Notes under the pieces: generated by a model
The model's input: only the letters and a program-made list of their open reading frames with translations
What the model was told of the DNA's origin: nothing
The model's database searches: none
Shown: piece after piece, positions 33,683 through 45,275 of the stretch
Layout of the letters: each line of letters begins with the position of its first letter
How positions within the stretch are numbered: position 1 is the stretch's first letter
Position numbers and translations under genes: made by a program
DNA from: Bacteroidota bacterium
GTDB lineage: Bacteria; Bacteroidota; Bacteroidia; Cytophagales; Cyclobacteriaceae
Assembly: GCA_023417065.1 (NCBI GenBank)
Contig: JAEZGH010000194.1
Location: 17,644-81,643 of the forward strand
Reading direction: 5' to 3'
DNA length: 64,000 bases

Positions 33683-34930
33683 ATGACCAAGAAATCCATC
33701 TCCACAGTCAGCAAGTTCCTTCTTTTTGTCTTCGTTTTCGCATTTTCATTCACCTCTTATTCACAGGAAATTCCTACTGAACCAGAAGCAGTTAGCGCTG
33801 GTGAGGCGTTGTTTAATGCGAATTGTAAGGCATGCCACCGCGTGAAGCAGAAGTTGGTAGGACCAGCTCTGGCGGGAGTAGACGAACGCGCCCCTTCAAT
33901 CGACTGGATTGTGCGTTTCGTAAGAAACTCCTCCGCAGTTATTGCGAGTGGAGATGATTATGCAGTCAATTTGTATAATCAGTACAACAAAATGCAGATG
34001 ACGGCATTCTCTTCCTTTAAGGAGCAGGATGTACTGAATATTCTGGCTTATGTTAAGGCAGAGGCTGCAAAACCCGATGCTCCTCCTCCGGGAACTGGCG
34101 GCGCAGGTGCCGAAGTGGCAGGTGGAGGCGGTGGCGGCGTGTCCGACCAATATGTTACGATAATTCTTATCGGGATGGCTATCATCCTGGCGTTGTTGTT
34201 GATTATCCTCTTCTTCCTCGTATCAGCCCTCAAAAGATTCCTCGATCAAAAAGAACTCTCTGAAGAAGACCGTGAGGTTGTTCATTCTCCGATAACAGCT
34301 ACATCGATTTTCAAAAGCAAAGGCTTCATTTTCATAGTTGTATTCCTGGTTACTGCACTCGTATTCAAAGCAGTAATTGGTGCGTTGTTCTCAATCGGTG
34401 TTCAGAAAGGCTATGCACCGAAGCAGCCGATTGCGTTTTCTCACAAGATCCACGCCGGCCAATATGAAATAGACTGTAAATACTGCCACACTGGCGTAAT
34501 GAAAGGTAAGAACGCCGAAATCCCTTCGGTGAATGTTTGCTGGAACTGTCACAATCAGATCAGAGAAGGTTCGCTCACCGGAAGCAATGAGATTGCCAAA
34601 ATTGTAAGGGCGTACGAAACGAACACGCCGATTCAATGGGTGCGTATTCACAACCTCCCGGATCTTGCATATTTTAACCACGCCCAGCACGTGAACGTAG
34701 GCGGTCAGGAATGCCAGACTTGCCACGGCCCCGTTGAAACAATGGATGTTGTTGGTCAGCATTCACTTCTCACAATGGGATGGTGTATCGATTGCCACCG
34801 TAAAACAGATGTCAACACCAAAGGCAATCAGTATTACGACAACCTTGTTGAGCTTCATCAGAAGAACGGCAAAGGATCTTTGAAAGTTGAGGACATTGGC
34901 GGGCTGGAATGCTCGAAGTGTCACTATTAA
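33683..34930 (+). CDS. actA: Alternative complex III subunit ActA, multiheme cytochrome c
   Basis: 415 residues from ATG 33683, with a signal peptide ending SYSQ. Six CxxCH sites: CKACH at about residue 48 in an N-terminal monoheme cytochrome c domain, then CKYCH, CWNCH, CQTCH, CIDCH and CSKCH (about residues 265-414) forming the pentaheme part. A Pro/Gly-rich linker with two hydrophobic segments (about 157-182 and 214-238) separates them. ActA receives electrons from the Fe-S subunit and passes them toward cytochrome c or the oxidase. First gene of the ACIII operon. Confidence 0.92.
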   Translation: MTKKSISTVSKFLLFVFVFAFSFTSYSQEIPTEPEAVSAGEALFNANCKACHRVKQKLVGPALAGVDERAPSIDWIVRFVRNSSAVIASGDDYAVNLYNQYNKMQMTAFSSFKEQDVLNILAYVKAEAAKPDAPPPGTGGAGAEVAGGGGGGVSDQYVTIILIGMAIILALLLIILFFLVSALKRFLDQKELSEEDREVVHSPITATSIFKSKGFIFIVVFLVTALVFKAVIGALFSIGVQKGYAPKQPIAFSHKIHAGQYEIDCKYCHTGVMKGKNAEIPSVNVCWNCHNQIREGSLTGSNEIAKIVRAYETNTPIQWVRIHNLPDLAYFNHAQHVNVGGQECQTCHGPVETMDVVGQHSLLTMGWCIDCHRKTDVNTKGNQYYDNLVELHQKNGKGSLKVEDIGGLECSKCHY

Positions 34931-34973
34931 TCCTGAAAAATAATTTCGATCAACGAGTCGCGATAAACGATTT

Positions 34974-37900
34974 ATGGAAGAGTCTAAAAAGATATACTGG
35001 AAAGGTATTGAAGAGCTGGCAAACAGTCCTGAGTTTGTAAAGCATGCTCATAACGAATTTGCTCAGCCCGGCCCGGAAGAGGATCTCGGTCATTCGCGCC
35101 GTGATTTCCTCAAAATGATGGGATTCGGTGTGTCTGCCGCCGCACTTGCTGCATGCGAAGCACCTGTGAGAAAGGCCATACCTTACGTTAACAAACCTTT
35201 CGACGTTAATCCAAGTCTGCCGAACTACTACGCGACTTCGTACATTAACGGCGGTGAGTATTGCAGTATCGTCGTAAAAACGCGCGAAGGACGGCCTGTT
35301 AAAATCGAGCCGAACGCGCTGTCGTCGGTGAGCAAGGGCGGGATCAACGCACAGGTTGAAGCGTCGGTCCTTTCCCTCTATGACAACTCACGCCTCCGTG
35401 GTCCTAAAGACGGACAAAAAAGAACAAACTGGGAAGAGCTTGATCAGGCAGTAGTCGCTAAGCTAAATCAGATTAGCGGCCAGGGCGGACAGATCAGAAT
35501 TGTAAGCAATTCTATCCTCAGCCCCAGCACGAAAGCTGTGATTGAGCGATTCAAAAGCAAATATCCAACTACACAGCACGTCCAGTATGATCAGTCTTCA
35601 GCATATGGAATGCTGAAGGCGAATGAGCAAAGCTTTGGCTCTGCTTTCATTCCTTCATACGACTTCAGCCAGGCAAACACTATCGTTAGCATTGCCGCTG
35701 ATTTCCTGAACAGCTGGATCGCGCCGATTGAATCAACAGTTCAATATGCGAAGAGCCGCGAAATCAGTGAGACGAAGACTACTATGTCGCGCCACTATCA
35801 GTTCGAGTCAGTATTGACCCTTACCGGCGCGAACGCAGATTATAGAACTCAGATCAAACCTTCGCAGGAAGGACAGGTAGCCATTCAGTTGTACAACCTC
35901 ATTGCTGCAAAAGCAGGACGTGCACAGGTAAGTGGCGGCGCTGAATTCCCTGAACTAGCAGAAGCTGCTGCTGATCTCTGGGCGTCACGTGGTAAGTCAC
36001 TTGTTGTTGCTGGCTCGAATGACAAATCTGTACAGGTAATCGTCAACGCCATCAACGACATGCTCGGAAACTACGGTACAACCATTTTCCCGAACATGCC
36101 GGTTAATTACAAGCAAGGTGACGATCAGGCGATGGCCACTCTTGTAAATGATGCGGAAGCAGGTCGTATCGGAGCTATCATTTTCTATAACTGTAACCCG
36201 GTTTACGATCATCCGATGGGAGCGAAACTCGCTGCGGCAGTTGCCAAGGTTTCGCTGTCGGTTTCTACCAACTACAAGGAAGACGAGACAGGGGAACTGG
36301 CACAGTATCAGGCTCCTGACCACCATTATCTCGAAGCATGGAACGACGCAGAGCCGAAACGCGGGTTCTTCAGCGTCGCTCAGCCTACGATTACTCCAAT
36401 TTTCAAATCCCGCGCTGCGCAGGAGAGCTTCCTGATCTGGGCTGGAGAATCGAATACAGATTACTTTGAATTTGTAAAGAATAACTGGATCACCCGTTTC
36501 GGCGGTGGAGCAACCGGTTTGTCTGCTCAGGCCTTCTGGGATAAATGCTTGTATGATGGCGTCTATGAGACTTCTTCTGAAGGTGGCTCGTCAGTTTCTT
36601 TCAGCGGCGACGTTGCTGCAGAAGCTGCTGCTATCGGAAGAAACTACAAGTCAGGCGGTTTTGAGGTTGTTGTTTACGAAAGCGGAAACATCGGTAACGG
36701 TTCTCAAGCCAACAACCCGCTGCTCCAGGAGTTGCCTGATCCGATCACAAAGGTGGTTTGGGATCACTATGTAACGGTGTCACCTGCTGACGCTAAAGAG
36801 ATTTCCTTCGACGAGAGTATTTCGAAAAAAGCGACCATTACGGTTGGTGAAGTTTCGCTCAGCCTTCCAGTTATGGTTCAGCCTGGTCAGGCTCCTGGTA
36901 CGATAGGCATTCCGTTGGGATACGGTCGCAAGAAAGCCGGTAAAGTAGCCAACGGCATAGGTGAGAACGCCTATCCGCTGCTCAGCATGGTTAATGGTTC
37001 GCTTTCATACAGCGCCGCTAATGTGAAATTTGAAATCACAAAAGATCGCTATCAACTGGCCCAGACTCAGACGCATAATACGCACATGGGCAGAAAGGCC
37101 GTCATCCAGGAAACTACGCTGAAGAAATTCAATGATGGTACCTTCCTGAATAAAGAAAAATTCATCCCTAAGATCCCTACCTGGTCTGACGTACGTAAGA
37201 CTGGTAAAGATGCCGGTGGCAAAGGAGTGGAGCCTGAAAAGATGAACATCTGGAAAGGTCACGACTACAACCAGCACCACTGGGGCATGGCCATCGACCT
37301 TAACGCCTGTACCGGTTGCGGCGCGTGTGTGGTGGCATGTCACGTAGAAAACAACGTAGCTGTTGTAGGTCGCGAGGAGGTTATCAACCGCCGCGACATG
37401 CACTGGCTGAGAATTGACCGCTACTACAGCAGCGATGCAGCTCCTGATGATCGCGATGGTCTTGAGGTTGCAGCGACAAACCCTGAGGTTGTATTCCAGC
37501 CGATGCTTTGCCAGCACTGTAACAACGCACCTTGTGAAACGGTTTGTCCGGTTGCAGCGACGACCCACAGCACAGAAGGTGTAAACCAGATGACGTACAA
37601 CCGCTGTATCGGAACACGTTATTGCGCAAACAACTGTCCATATAAAGTACGTCGCTTTAACTGGTTCAAATACCACGACAATAAACAGTTCGCAGATGTT
37701 AACCCTGCGATGAATACCGACCTTGGTAAAATGGTTCTGAACCCTGACGTGACAGTTCGTTCACGCGGTGTAATGGAGAAATGCTCGTTCTGTGTACAGC
37801 GTATCCAGGCTGGCAAATTGAACGCCAAGAAGGAGAGAAGACCTTTGAAAGACGGCGAAGTGGTAACGGCTTGCCAGGCGTCATGTTCGACAGGAGCTAT

Positions 37901-38099
37901 TGTCTTCGGAGACATGAACAACCCGGAAAGCAAAGTTTCAAAACTTCTCAAGATCAGACCTTTGTACGAAGACAGACCGCACGTAAACGACAAGCAGTCG
38001 GATAACCCTCGCGCGTATACGGTACTCGAGGAAATCAACACACGTCCGAATATCTTCTATCTGGCGAAGGTGAGAAACAAGAGATCGGAAAACGCATAA
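34974..38099 (+). CDS. actB: Alternative complex III subunit ActB, molybdopterin-like/Fe-S protein
   Basis: 1041 residues. A Tat motif (SRRDFLKMMG) leads to AALAAC, so it is probably a Tat-exported lipoprotein. Residues about 60-750 are the molybdopterin-oxidoreductase-like part, thought to hold no cofactor in ACIII. The C-terminal ferredoxin-like part has cysteine sets CTGCGACVVAC, CQHCNNAPCETVCP, CIGTRYCANNCP and CSFCVQR...CQASC for four Fe-S clusters. It relays electrons from the quinol site to ActA. A 40-base gap separates it from actC. Confidence 0.95.
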   Translation: MEESKKIYWKGIEELANSPEFVKHAHNEFAQPGPEEDLGHSRRDFLKMMGFGVSAAALAACEAPVRKAIPYVNKPFDVNPSLPNYYATSYINGGEYCSIVVKTREGRPVKIEPNALSSVSKGGINAQVEASVLSLYDNSRLRGPKDGQKRTNWEELDQAVVAKLNQISGQGGQIRIVSNSILSPSTKAVIERFKSKYPTTQHVQYDQSSAYGMLKANEQSFGSAFIPSYDFSQANTIVSIAADFLNSWIAPIESTVQYAKSREISETKTTMSRHYQFESVLTLTGANADYRTQIKPSQEGQVAIQLYNLIAAKAGRAQVSGGAEFPELAEAAADLWASRGKSLVVAGSNDKSVQVIVNAINDMLGNYGTTIFPNMPVNYKQGDDQAMATLVNDAEAGRIGAIIFYNCNPVYDHPMGAKLAAAVAKVSLSVSTNYKEDETGELAQYQAPDHHYLEAWNDAEPKRGFFSVAQPTITPIFKSRAAQESFLIWAGESNTDYFEFVKNNWITRFGGGATGLSAQAFWDKCLYDGVYETSSEGGSSVSFSGDVAAEAAAIGRNYKSGGFEVVVYESGNIGNGSQANNPLLQELPDPITKVVWDHYVTVSPADAKEISFDESISKKATITVGEVSLSLPVMVQPGQAPGTIGIPLGYGRKKAGKVANGIGENAYPLLSMVNGSLSYSAANVKFEITKDRYQLAQTQTHNTHMGRKAVIQETTLKKFNDGTFLNKEKFIPKIPTWSDVRKTGKDAGGKGVEPEKMNIWKGHDYNQHHWGMAIDLNACTGCGACVVACHVENNVAVVGREEVINRRDMHWLRIDRYYSSDAAPDDRDGLEVAATNPEVVFQPMLCQHCNNAPCETVCPVAATTHSTEGVNQMTYNRCIGTRYCANNCPYKVRRFNWFKYHDNKQFADVNPAMNTDLGKMVLNPDVTVRSRGVMEKCSFCVQRIQAGKLNAKKERRPLKDGEVVTACQASCSTGAIVFGDMNNPESKVSKLLKIRPLYEDRPHVNDKQSDNPRAYTVLEEINTRPNIFYLAKVRNKRSENA

Positions 38100-38139
38100 G
38101 TTTTAGATAGTACAGAATAACGATAATATTAACGATACA

Positions 38140-39549
<1,410 letters not shown>

Positions 39550-39573
39550 AAACAACGATTTAGGCATACTACC

Positions 39574-40101
39574 ATGGAGGTAAACAAGAATTTTCTAGTA
39601 GGCGTCTTTGACAACGAGGAGTTGGTCCTCAACGGCGTGCGCACTGTACGCGGAGGAGGAGTGAAGATCCATGAGGTGTTCACGCCATTCCCGGTGCACG
39701 GTCTGGAAGAGGTCCTCGGTTATAAGCGGACTCGTCTGCCGATGGCCGCATTCTTCTTCGGAATGACGGGAACGACGCTGGCACTGGTAATGCAAATCTG
39801 GATGCTGGGATACGACTGGCCAATGATTATAGGTGGTAAGAACTACGTTTCGCTGGCCTCATTTATCCCGGTGACTTTTGAATTGACGGTCCTCCTTTCT
39901 GCTCTGGGAATGGTGGCTACCTTCATGATAATCAGCGACCTCAAACCATATCGCTGGCCACGTCAGTTTGATGTCAGAAGCACAGACGACAAACACGTAA
40001 TGGCGATTGATCTAGCTGTGAACGCCAAGTTCAGCAAGGATCAGATTGCTGCACTCCTGAAAGAGGCTGGTGCATCTGAAGTAAACGAAAAGAACTTTTG
40101 A
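39574..40101 (+). CDS. actD: Alternative complex III subunit ActD (DUF3341)
   Basis: 175 residues. DUF3341 features: FLVGVFDNEELVLNGVRTVRGGG at the start, HEVFTPFPVHGLEE, then two membrane helices (about 60-80 and 95-120). This subunit packs against the quinol subunits; its catalytic part is not known. Spacing of 24 and 19 bases to its neighbours indicates one transcript. Confidence 0.93.
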   Translation: MEVNKNFLVGVFDNEELVLNGVRTVRGGGVKIHEVFTPFPVHGLEEVLGYKRTRLPMAAFFFGMTGTTLALVMQIWMLGYDWPMIIGGKNYVSLASFIPVTFELTVLLSALGMVATFMIISDLKPYRWPRQFDVRSTDDKHVMAIDLAVNAKFSKDQIAALLKEAGASEVNEKNF

Positions 40102-40120
40102 TTAACTGAGTATACACACT

Positions 40121-40795
40121 ATGGGATATATAAAGAATCTATTGATGGGGGTTTCCGCTGCAGCGTTACTCTCTGCGTGTAGCGCGGAGGGTGATAATCC
40201 GGGAAGAGAATATGCACCCAATATGTATCACTCTGTTGCTTACGAGCCGTATACTCAGATCACCGACTGGGAAGCAGGACGCTGGGTAACATCAATCGAA
40301 TACCCGGCATTTGGTGACTATAAGGAAGGTCATGCAGAGTATTTCAACTCCAACATGCTAAACCCCCACGGTATGAATATGCGCACTCCGCCGCCGAATA
40401 CCGTAAGCCGCAATCCTCAGGGATGGTTGCCTTACAGCCTCCCCAATGACACTGTAGGGTTGCGTCTTTCCAACAGATTGCAAAATCCATTGGAACAATC
40501 TGATGCAATTATCGCTCAGGGCAAGGTTCTGTATGACACCTACTGCGATCATTGCCACGGTCCTAAAGGTGGTGGCGATGGTAAAGTTGCCCAGGGTGTA
40601 ACCGTAGACGGTGTTGAGAAGAAAGCATATGCCGGGGTTGCCAACCTTAACAGCGATGCACTCAAGAATATTTCCGAAGGACATATTTTCCACGTGATCA
40701 CTTATGGAAAAGGACTGATGATGCCTCACGGTTCGCAGATCACTCCGGAAGAGCGGTGGAAAATCGCCCGGTATGTGAAGACTTTACAGAAATAA
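40121..40795 (+). CDS. actE: Alternative complex III subunit ActE, monoheme cytochrome c lipoprotein
   Basis: 224 residues. The signal peptide ends at the lipobox LLSAC, so it is probably lipid-anchored. One CxxCH (YCDHCHG, about residue 145) and the distal Met in GLMMPHG give a monoheme cytochrome c. A conserved upstream segment (MYHSVAYEPY) is typical of Bacteroidota ActE. It lies between actD and actF in the operon. Confidence 0.93.
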   Translation: MGYIKNLLMGVSAAALLSACSAEGDNPGREYAPNMYHSVAYEPYTQITDWEAGRWVTSIEYPAFGDYKEGHAEYFNSNMLNPHGMNMRTPPPNTVSRNPQGWLPYSLPNDTVGLRLSNRLQNPLEQSDAIIAQGKVLYDTYCDHCHGPKGGGDGKVAQGVTVDGVEKKAYAGVANLNSDALKNISEGHIFHVITYGKGLMMPHGSQITPEERWKIARYVKTLQK

Positions 40796-40832
40796 AAAGG
40801 AAGAAGAAACCTATAAGGATAACGATAACACA

Positions 40833-42197
40833 ATGGCTCACCATCACGACGTAATAACGGAAGAGAGATACATTTTCAAGCCGGAGGCGAAGAAGAAGAT
40901 TTATTATCTGTTGGGTGCAGGGATAGTCCTTTTCGTTCTCGGCCTCATATTCGCCATCAGCGGCGAGGGGCACAGTGATCACGGCGCTCATGGTTCCCTT
41001 CCGTCTCAGGAATTATTGGCCAGTGTTCAGCAAGACCAGGCTCATGCAGCTGAACATCATGAAGGGGAAGCTCATGGTCCGGTATGGGTTAAGCGGCTGA
41101 AGACAACCCTCTGGATGAACAACACATTCTTCCTCGGAATTGGAATTATAGGTTTGTTTTTCGTTGCGATCCAGTACGCAGCGATGGCAGGCTGGTCTGT
41201 GGGCGTAAAGCGCGTAGCATTCGCATTCGGTAACTGGATTCCGATCGCTGGCGTCCTCACGCTCGTGCTGTTCTTCGTAGGTGGTCATGACATTTTCCAC
41301 TGGACACACGAATATCTGTATGATGAAGGAGGCGCCGAGTATGACCGAATCATTGCAAACAAAGCTCCTTACTTCTTCTGGCCATTGGCAGGAGGCAGTT
41401 TCCCATTGTTCTTTATCGTTCGTCTTGTGCTTTTCTTTGGATTGTGGTATTGGTTCTTCACCCTGATACGCAAGAACATGGAGGCTGAAGACATTAACGG
41501 AACTACTGCATACTGGTTCAAGAACCGTACGGTTTCTGCCTGGTTCCTGGTATTCTTTGCAGTTAGTTCATCCGTTGCAGCATGGGATTGGGTGATGAGT
41601 ATAGACACACACTGGTTCTCGACAATGTACGGATGGTACATATTCGCCAGCTGGTGGGTAACAGGCCTTGCAATTCTCACGCTTGTTGTTGCGTATCTGA
41701 AAGGCGCAGGTTACCTGAAGATCGTTAATGCCAACCACATGCACGATCTTGGTAAATTCGTCTTCGCCTTCTCAATCTTCTGGACATACGTTTGGTTCGG
41801 CCAGTATCTGTTGATCTGGTATGCTAACATTCCTGAAGAGACCGTGTATTTCATTGAACGCCTTGAAACAAGTCCTTATAGCTGGGTATTCTACCTTTGC
41901 CTTATTCTGAACTTCGTGCTTCCGTTCCTTCTGCTGATGACGAGAGATGCGAAGCGTCAGCTGTCAATGCTCAAGGTGGTATGTCCGATTGTTATTGTCG
42001 GACACTGGTTCGATTTCTATCAAATGATAACCCCGGGTGTCATGCAGCAGAATGGCGGCGTGGGTCTGATGGAAATTGGGGTAGCGCTGATTTATGCGGC
42101 GGCCTTCCTGTTTGTTGTGCTGGCATCCCTTGGCAAACTTCCGTTGTTTGGCAAGAACCATCCTATGTTACAAGAAAGTCTGAACCACCATATTTAA
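40833..42197 (+). CDS. actF: Alternative complex III subunit ActF
   Basis: 454 residues, about ten membrane helices, paralogous to ActC. The N-terminus is MAHHHDV, and the loop after the first helix is very His-rich (GHSDHGAHG, then AHAAEHHEGEAHG). The core has WKLNNTFF-like helices and WYANIPEETVYF. It contributes the second quinol-type or proton-path subunit of ACIII. Followed 15 bases later by coxB, linking the complex to the oxidase. Confidence 0.93.
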   Translation: MAHHHDVITEERYIFKPEAKKKIYYLLGAGIVLFVLGLIFAISGEGHSDHGAHGSLPSQELLASVQQDQAHAAEHHEGEAHGPVWVKRLKTTLWMNNTFFLGIGIIGLFFVAIQYAAMAGWSVGVKRVAFAFGNWIPIAGVLTLVLFFVGGHDIFHWTHEYLYDEGGAEYDRIIANKAPYFFWPLAGGSFPLFFIVRLVLFFGLWYWFFTLIRKNMEAEDINGTTAYWFKNRTVSAWFLVFFAVSSSVAAWDWVMSIDTHWFSTMYGWYIFASWWVTGLAILTLVVAYLKGAGYLKIVNANHMHDLGKFVFAFSIFWTYVWFGQYLLIWYANIPEETVYFIERLETSPYSWVFYLCLILNFVLPFLLLMTRDAKRQLSMLKVVCPIVIVGHWFDFYQMITPGVMQQNGGVGLMEIGVALIYAAAFLFVVLASLGKLPLFGKNHPMLQESLNHHI

Positions 42198-42212
42198 TCC
42201 CAACGTATCGAT

Positions 42213-43283
42213 ATGAATAGTTTGATTATTGTTATAAGTGTTGCCCTGATTCTGGGAATCCTGTACATGATCTTTCGTGTAGGGACCCTGGTCAGTATCG
42301 CGAAGGGAAGAAAAAAGGAAACTAGGGTGGAGCCCGACAACAGCATTCACGCTGTGCTCTTTGTCGTGTTTATGATTGTCAGCCTTGTCGGATTTTTCTG
42401 GTATTCATATGCGAATTTTGACAGATATCACCTGCCGATTGCATCCGAACATGGTGTAAGAACAGACGGACTCTTCTGGATTACAATGACGGTAACCGTC
42501 ATTGCGTTTGTGCTCATCAGTATTGTGATGTTCGTCTTTGTGTACAAATATCAATATCAGGAAGGTAAACGCGCCAAGTTCTACCCTGATAACCATTATC
42601 TCGAACTTACCTGGACTATCGTCCCGGCGATTGTTCTCACGATCCTTATCATTACTGGTCTGCGTGCATGGAACGATATCACAAGCCCTGCATCTGAAAG
42701 CGCTGAAGTAATAGAGGTTATTGGTCAGCAGTTCGCATGGACTGCCCGCTACCCGGGTAAAGACAACCAACTCGGTGCATACGACTACAAACTGATAGAC
42801 GCAATCAACGAATTCGGTCTCGACCTCGGACGGGATAAGAATACTTATGACGACTTTAAGTCACTGGAACTCCACTTACCGGTGAACAAGGAAATTCTGT
42901 TGAAGATCCGTGCGAAAGACGTTCTCCACAGCGTGTTCCTTCCTCACTTCCGTGTGAAGATGGATGCTGTTCCGGGAATGCCTACTCAGTTCAAGTTTAA
43001 GGCGACAAAGACAACGGAGCAGATGCGTACTGAAACGGGGAATCCCAATTTCAACTATGAACTTGCATGTACCGAGATTTGTGGACGCGGTCACTTCTCC
43101 ATGAAGATGAACGTAATTGTAGAGGATGAAGAATCGTACAACCGCTGGAAAGCTTCGCAGGAATCATGGCTGAAACAGAATCCGGATTACCTCGACAAAG
43201 TTCCGGCCGAGTTGAAGGAAGCTGCTATGATTAAAGCAGGATTGCAGGAAGCGACAGGATCAGTAGCTGCGGTTCAGGAGTAA
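42213..43283 (+). CDS. coxB: Cytochrome c oxidase subunit II
   Basis: 356 residues. N-terminal membrane helix, a second hydrophobic segment, then two more (LFWITMTVTVIAFVLIS and WTIVPAIVLTILIITG), and a periplasmic cupredoxin domain. The CuA site is complete: His in VLHSVFLPHFR and CTEICGRGHFSM with two Cys, His and Met. No CxxCH, so this is not a fused caa3-type subunit. It accepts electrons from cytochrome c or directly from ActA/ActE. Confidence 0.95.
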   Translation: MNSLIIVISVALILGILYMIFRVGTLVSIAKGRKKETRVEPDNSIHAVLFVVFMIVSLVGFFWYSYANFDRYHLPIASEHGVRTDGLFWITMTVTVIAFVLISIVMFVFVYKYQYQEGKRAKFYPDNHYLELTWTIVPAIVLTILIITGLRAWNDITSPASESAEVIEVIGQQFAWTARYPGKDNQLGAYDYKLIDAINEFGLDLGRDKNTYDDFKSLELHLPVNKEILLKIRAKDVLHSVFLPHFRVKMDAVPGMPTQFKFKATKTTEQMRTETGNPNFNYELACTEICGRGHFSMKMNVIVEDEESYNRWKASQESWLKQNPDYLDKVPAELKEAAMIKAGLQEATGSVAAVQE

Positions 43284-43314
43284 GGAGTAAAAAACGAAAA
43301 AAGATTTTTCCAAG

Positions 43315-45207
43315 ATGGCAACCACCGATATTCACATTCACCACGACACCCATCACGATGACCATGCACATGAGCATCACGAAGGGAACTTCTGGACGAA
43401 CTATATTTTCAGCCAGGATCACAAAGTAATTGCGAAACAGTTTCTGATCACCGGGATATTCTGGGCTCTGATCGGAGGCGTGCTTTCTGTGATCTTCCGT
43501 ATTCAACTCGGATTTCCGGATGCGGATCTTTCGTGGTTGAAGCCGGTTCTGGGCGGCTGGATCAACGTTGACGCTGTAACGCAAAAGGGTTCACTGGACC
43601 CCGAGTTCTACCTCGCCCTCGTCACTATGCACGGTACTATCATGGTATTCTTCGTGCTAACGGCCGGGCTAAGCGGTACATTTTCCAACTTCCTTATCCC
43701 GCTGCAGATCGGTGCCCGTGATATGGCGTCAGGATTCATGAACATGCTTTCATACTGGTTCTTTTTCCTTGCCAGCGTGTTGATGTTCATTTCACTGTTC
43801 CTGGAAACAGGTCCCGCGGGTGGCGGATGGACAATCTATCCTCCGTTGAGCGCCCTGCCTCAGGCTATCAGTGGTTCAGGAATGGGTATGACGCTGTGGC
43901 TGATCTCTATGGCGCTCTTCATCGTGAGCCAGCTGCTGGGTGGTGTTAACTACATCACGACCGTAATCAATATGCGTACACGTGGTATGTCTTTCACAAG
44001 AATGCCTCTTACTATCTGGTCCTTCTTCTTTACCGCAATCATCGGTTTGCTTTCATTCCCGGTGCTGTTCGCAGCTGCACTGCTGCTGATTTTCGACCGT
44101 AGCTTTGGAACAAGTTTCTACCTTTCTGATATCTTCATCGGTGGTGAAGCACTTGCACACGAGGGTGGAAGCCCTATTCTGTTCCAGCACTTGTTCTGGT
44201 TCCTCGGTCACCCTGAAGTATACATCGTGCTTCTGCCGGCACTCGGTATTTCATCTGAGATCATTGCAACCAATTCGCGTAAGCCTATCTTTGGTTACAA
44301 GGCGATGATCGGATCAATGCTCTTCATCGCGATCCTTTCGTTCGTGGTTTGGGCGCACCATATGTTCGTAACTGGTATGAACCCGTTCCTTGGATCAGTG
44401 TTCATGCTGCTTACGCTGATTATCGCGGTTCCTTCTGCGGTTAAAATCTTTAACTATGTAACTACCCTGTGGAAAGGAAATATCCGATTCACTTCAGGTA
44501 TGCTGTTCTCTATCGGTATGGTGTCGTTCTTCCTCACGGGAGGTATCACTGGTATCTTCCTCGGAAACGCCGCTATCGATATTCAGTTGCACGATACTTA
44601 TTTCGTGGTAGCTCACTTCCACCTTGTAATGGGTAGTGCATCATTCTTCGGTATGCTGGCAGGTATCTATCACTGGTTCCCGAAAATGTTCGGCCGTATG
44701 ATGGACGAGCGCCTGGGTGCTGTTCACTTCTGGTTGTCATTTGTTGGTGTATACATGGTGTTCTTCCCGATGCATTACATCGGTATCGCGGGCTTCCCCA
44801 GAAGATATTATTCGTTCACAAACTTCCAGACTTTCGATGGCTGGGCAGACCTTAATACGTTCGTGAGTGTGGCTGCGATATTCACACTTGGTGCGCAGTT
44901 CATCTTCCTGTTTAACTTCTTTTACAGCATGTTCCGGGGACGTCAGGCTTCTGCGAACCCCTGGTTCTCCAATACGTTGGAATGGACCACGCCTCCACTG
45001 CCTGGTCACGGAAACTGGCCTGGAGAGATTCCATCAGTGTATCGCTGGCCTTACGATTACAGCAAGCCCGGCGCGGCTGATGACTTCATCCCGCAGAATA
45101 TTCCGTACTCCGAAACGCCGGAGTCTAACCTGCCTCATGAGAATGAGTTGATCAAACTGGAAACTTCCAACGGGGAAGGGGCCATTATCATAGAAGGTAA
45201 ACATTGA
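43315..45207 (+). CDS. coxA: Cytochrome c oxidase subunit I
   Basis: 630 residues, twelve-helix heme-copper oxidase core. WFLGHPEVYIVLLPALG contains the CuB His, the xE-type Glu and the cross-linked Tyr; WAHHMFV gives the two other CuB His, and HDTYFVVAHFHLVMG the heme a/a3 ligands, placing it in the A1 group. The first 22 residues are unusual, with nine histidines. Reduces O2 to water and pumps protons in the inner membrane. Confidence 0.96.
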   Translation: MATTDIHIHHDTHHDDHAHEHHEGNFWTNYIFSQDHKVIAKQFLITGIFWALIGGVLSVIFRIQLGFPDADLSWLKPVLGGWINVDAVTQKGSLDPEFYLALVTMHGTIMVFFVLTAGLSGTFSNFLIPLQIGARDMASGFMNMLSYWFFFLASVLMFISLFLETGPAGGGWTIYPPLSALPQAISGSGMGMTLWLISMALFIVSQLLGGVNYITTVINMRTRGMSFTRMPLTIWSFFFTAIIGLLSFPVLFAAALLLIFDRSFGTSFYLSDIFIGGEALAHEGGSPILFQHLFWFLGHPEVYIVLLPALGISSEIIATNSRKPIFGYKAMIGSMLFIAILSFVVWAHHMFVTGMNPFLGSVFMLLTLIIAVPSAVKIFNYVTTLWKGNIRFTSGMLFSIGMVSFFLTGGITGIFLGNAAIDIQLHDTYFVVAHFHLVMGSASFFGMLAGIYHWFPKMFGRMMDERLGAVHFWLSFVGVYMVFFPMHYIGIAGFPRRYYSFTNFQTFDGWADLNTFVSVAAIFTLGAQFIFLFNFFYSMFRGRQASANPWFSNTLEWTTPPLPGHGNWPGEIPSVYRWPYDYSKPGAADDFIPQNIPYSETPESNLPHENELIKLETSNGEGAIIIEGKH

Positions 45208-45275
45208 TTGTTCAGGTTTCGCGATTACTGATTCGACTTGCGAACATGAAATCCGAAACCTGAATCCTAGTCTTT

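Noticed and set aside
37005..37676. 223-codon minus-strand frame inside actB
   Set aside because: Antisense shadow of the conserved cysteine-rich Fe-S region; low-complexity Val/Cys composition.
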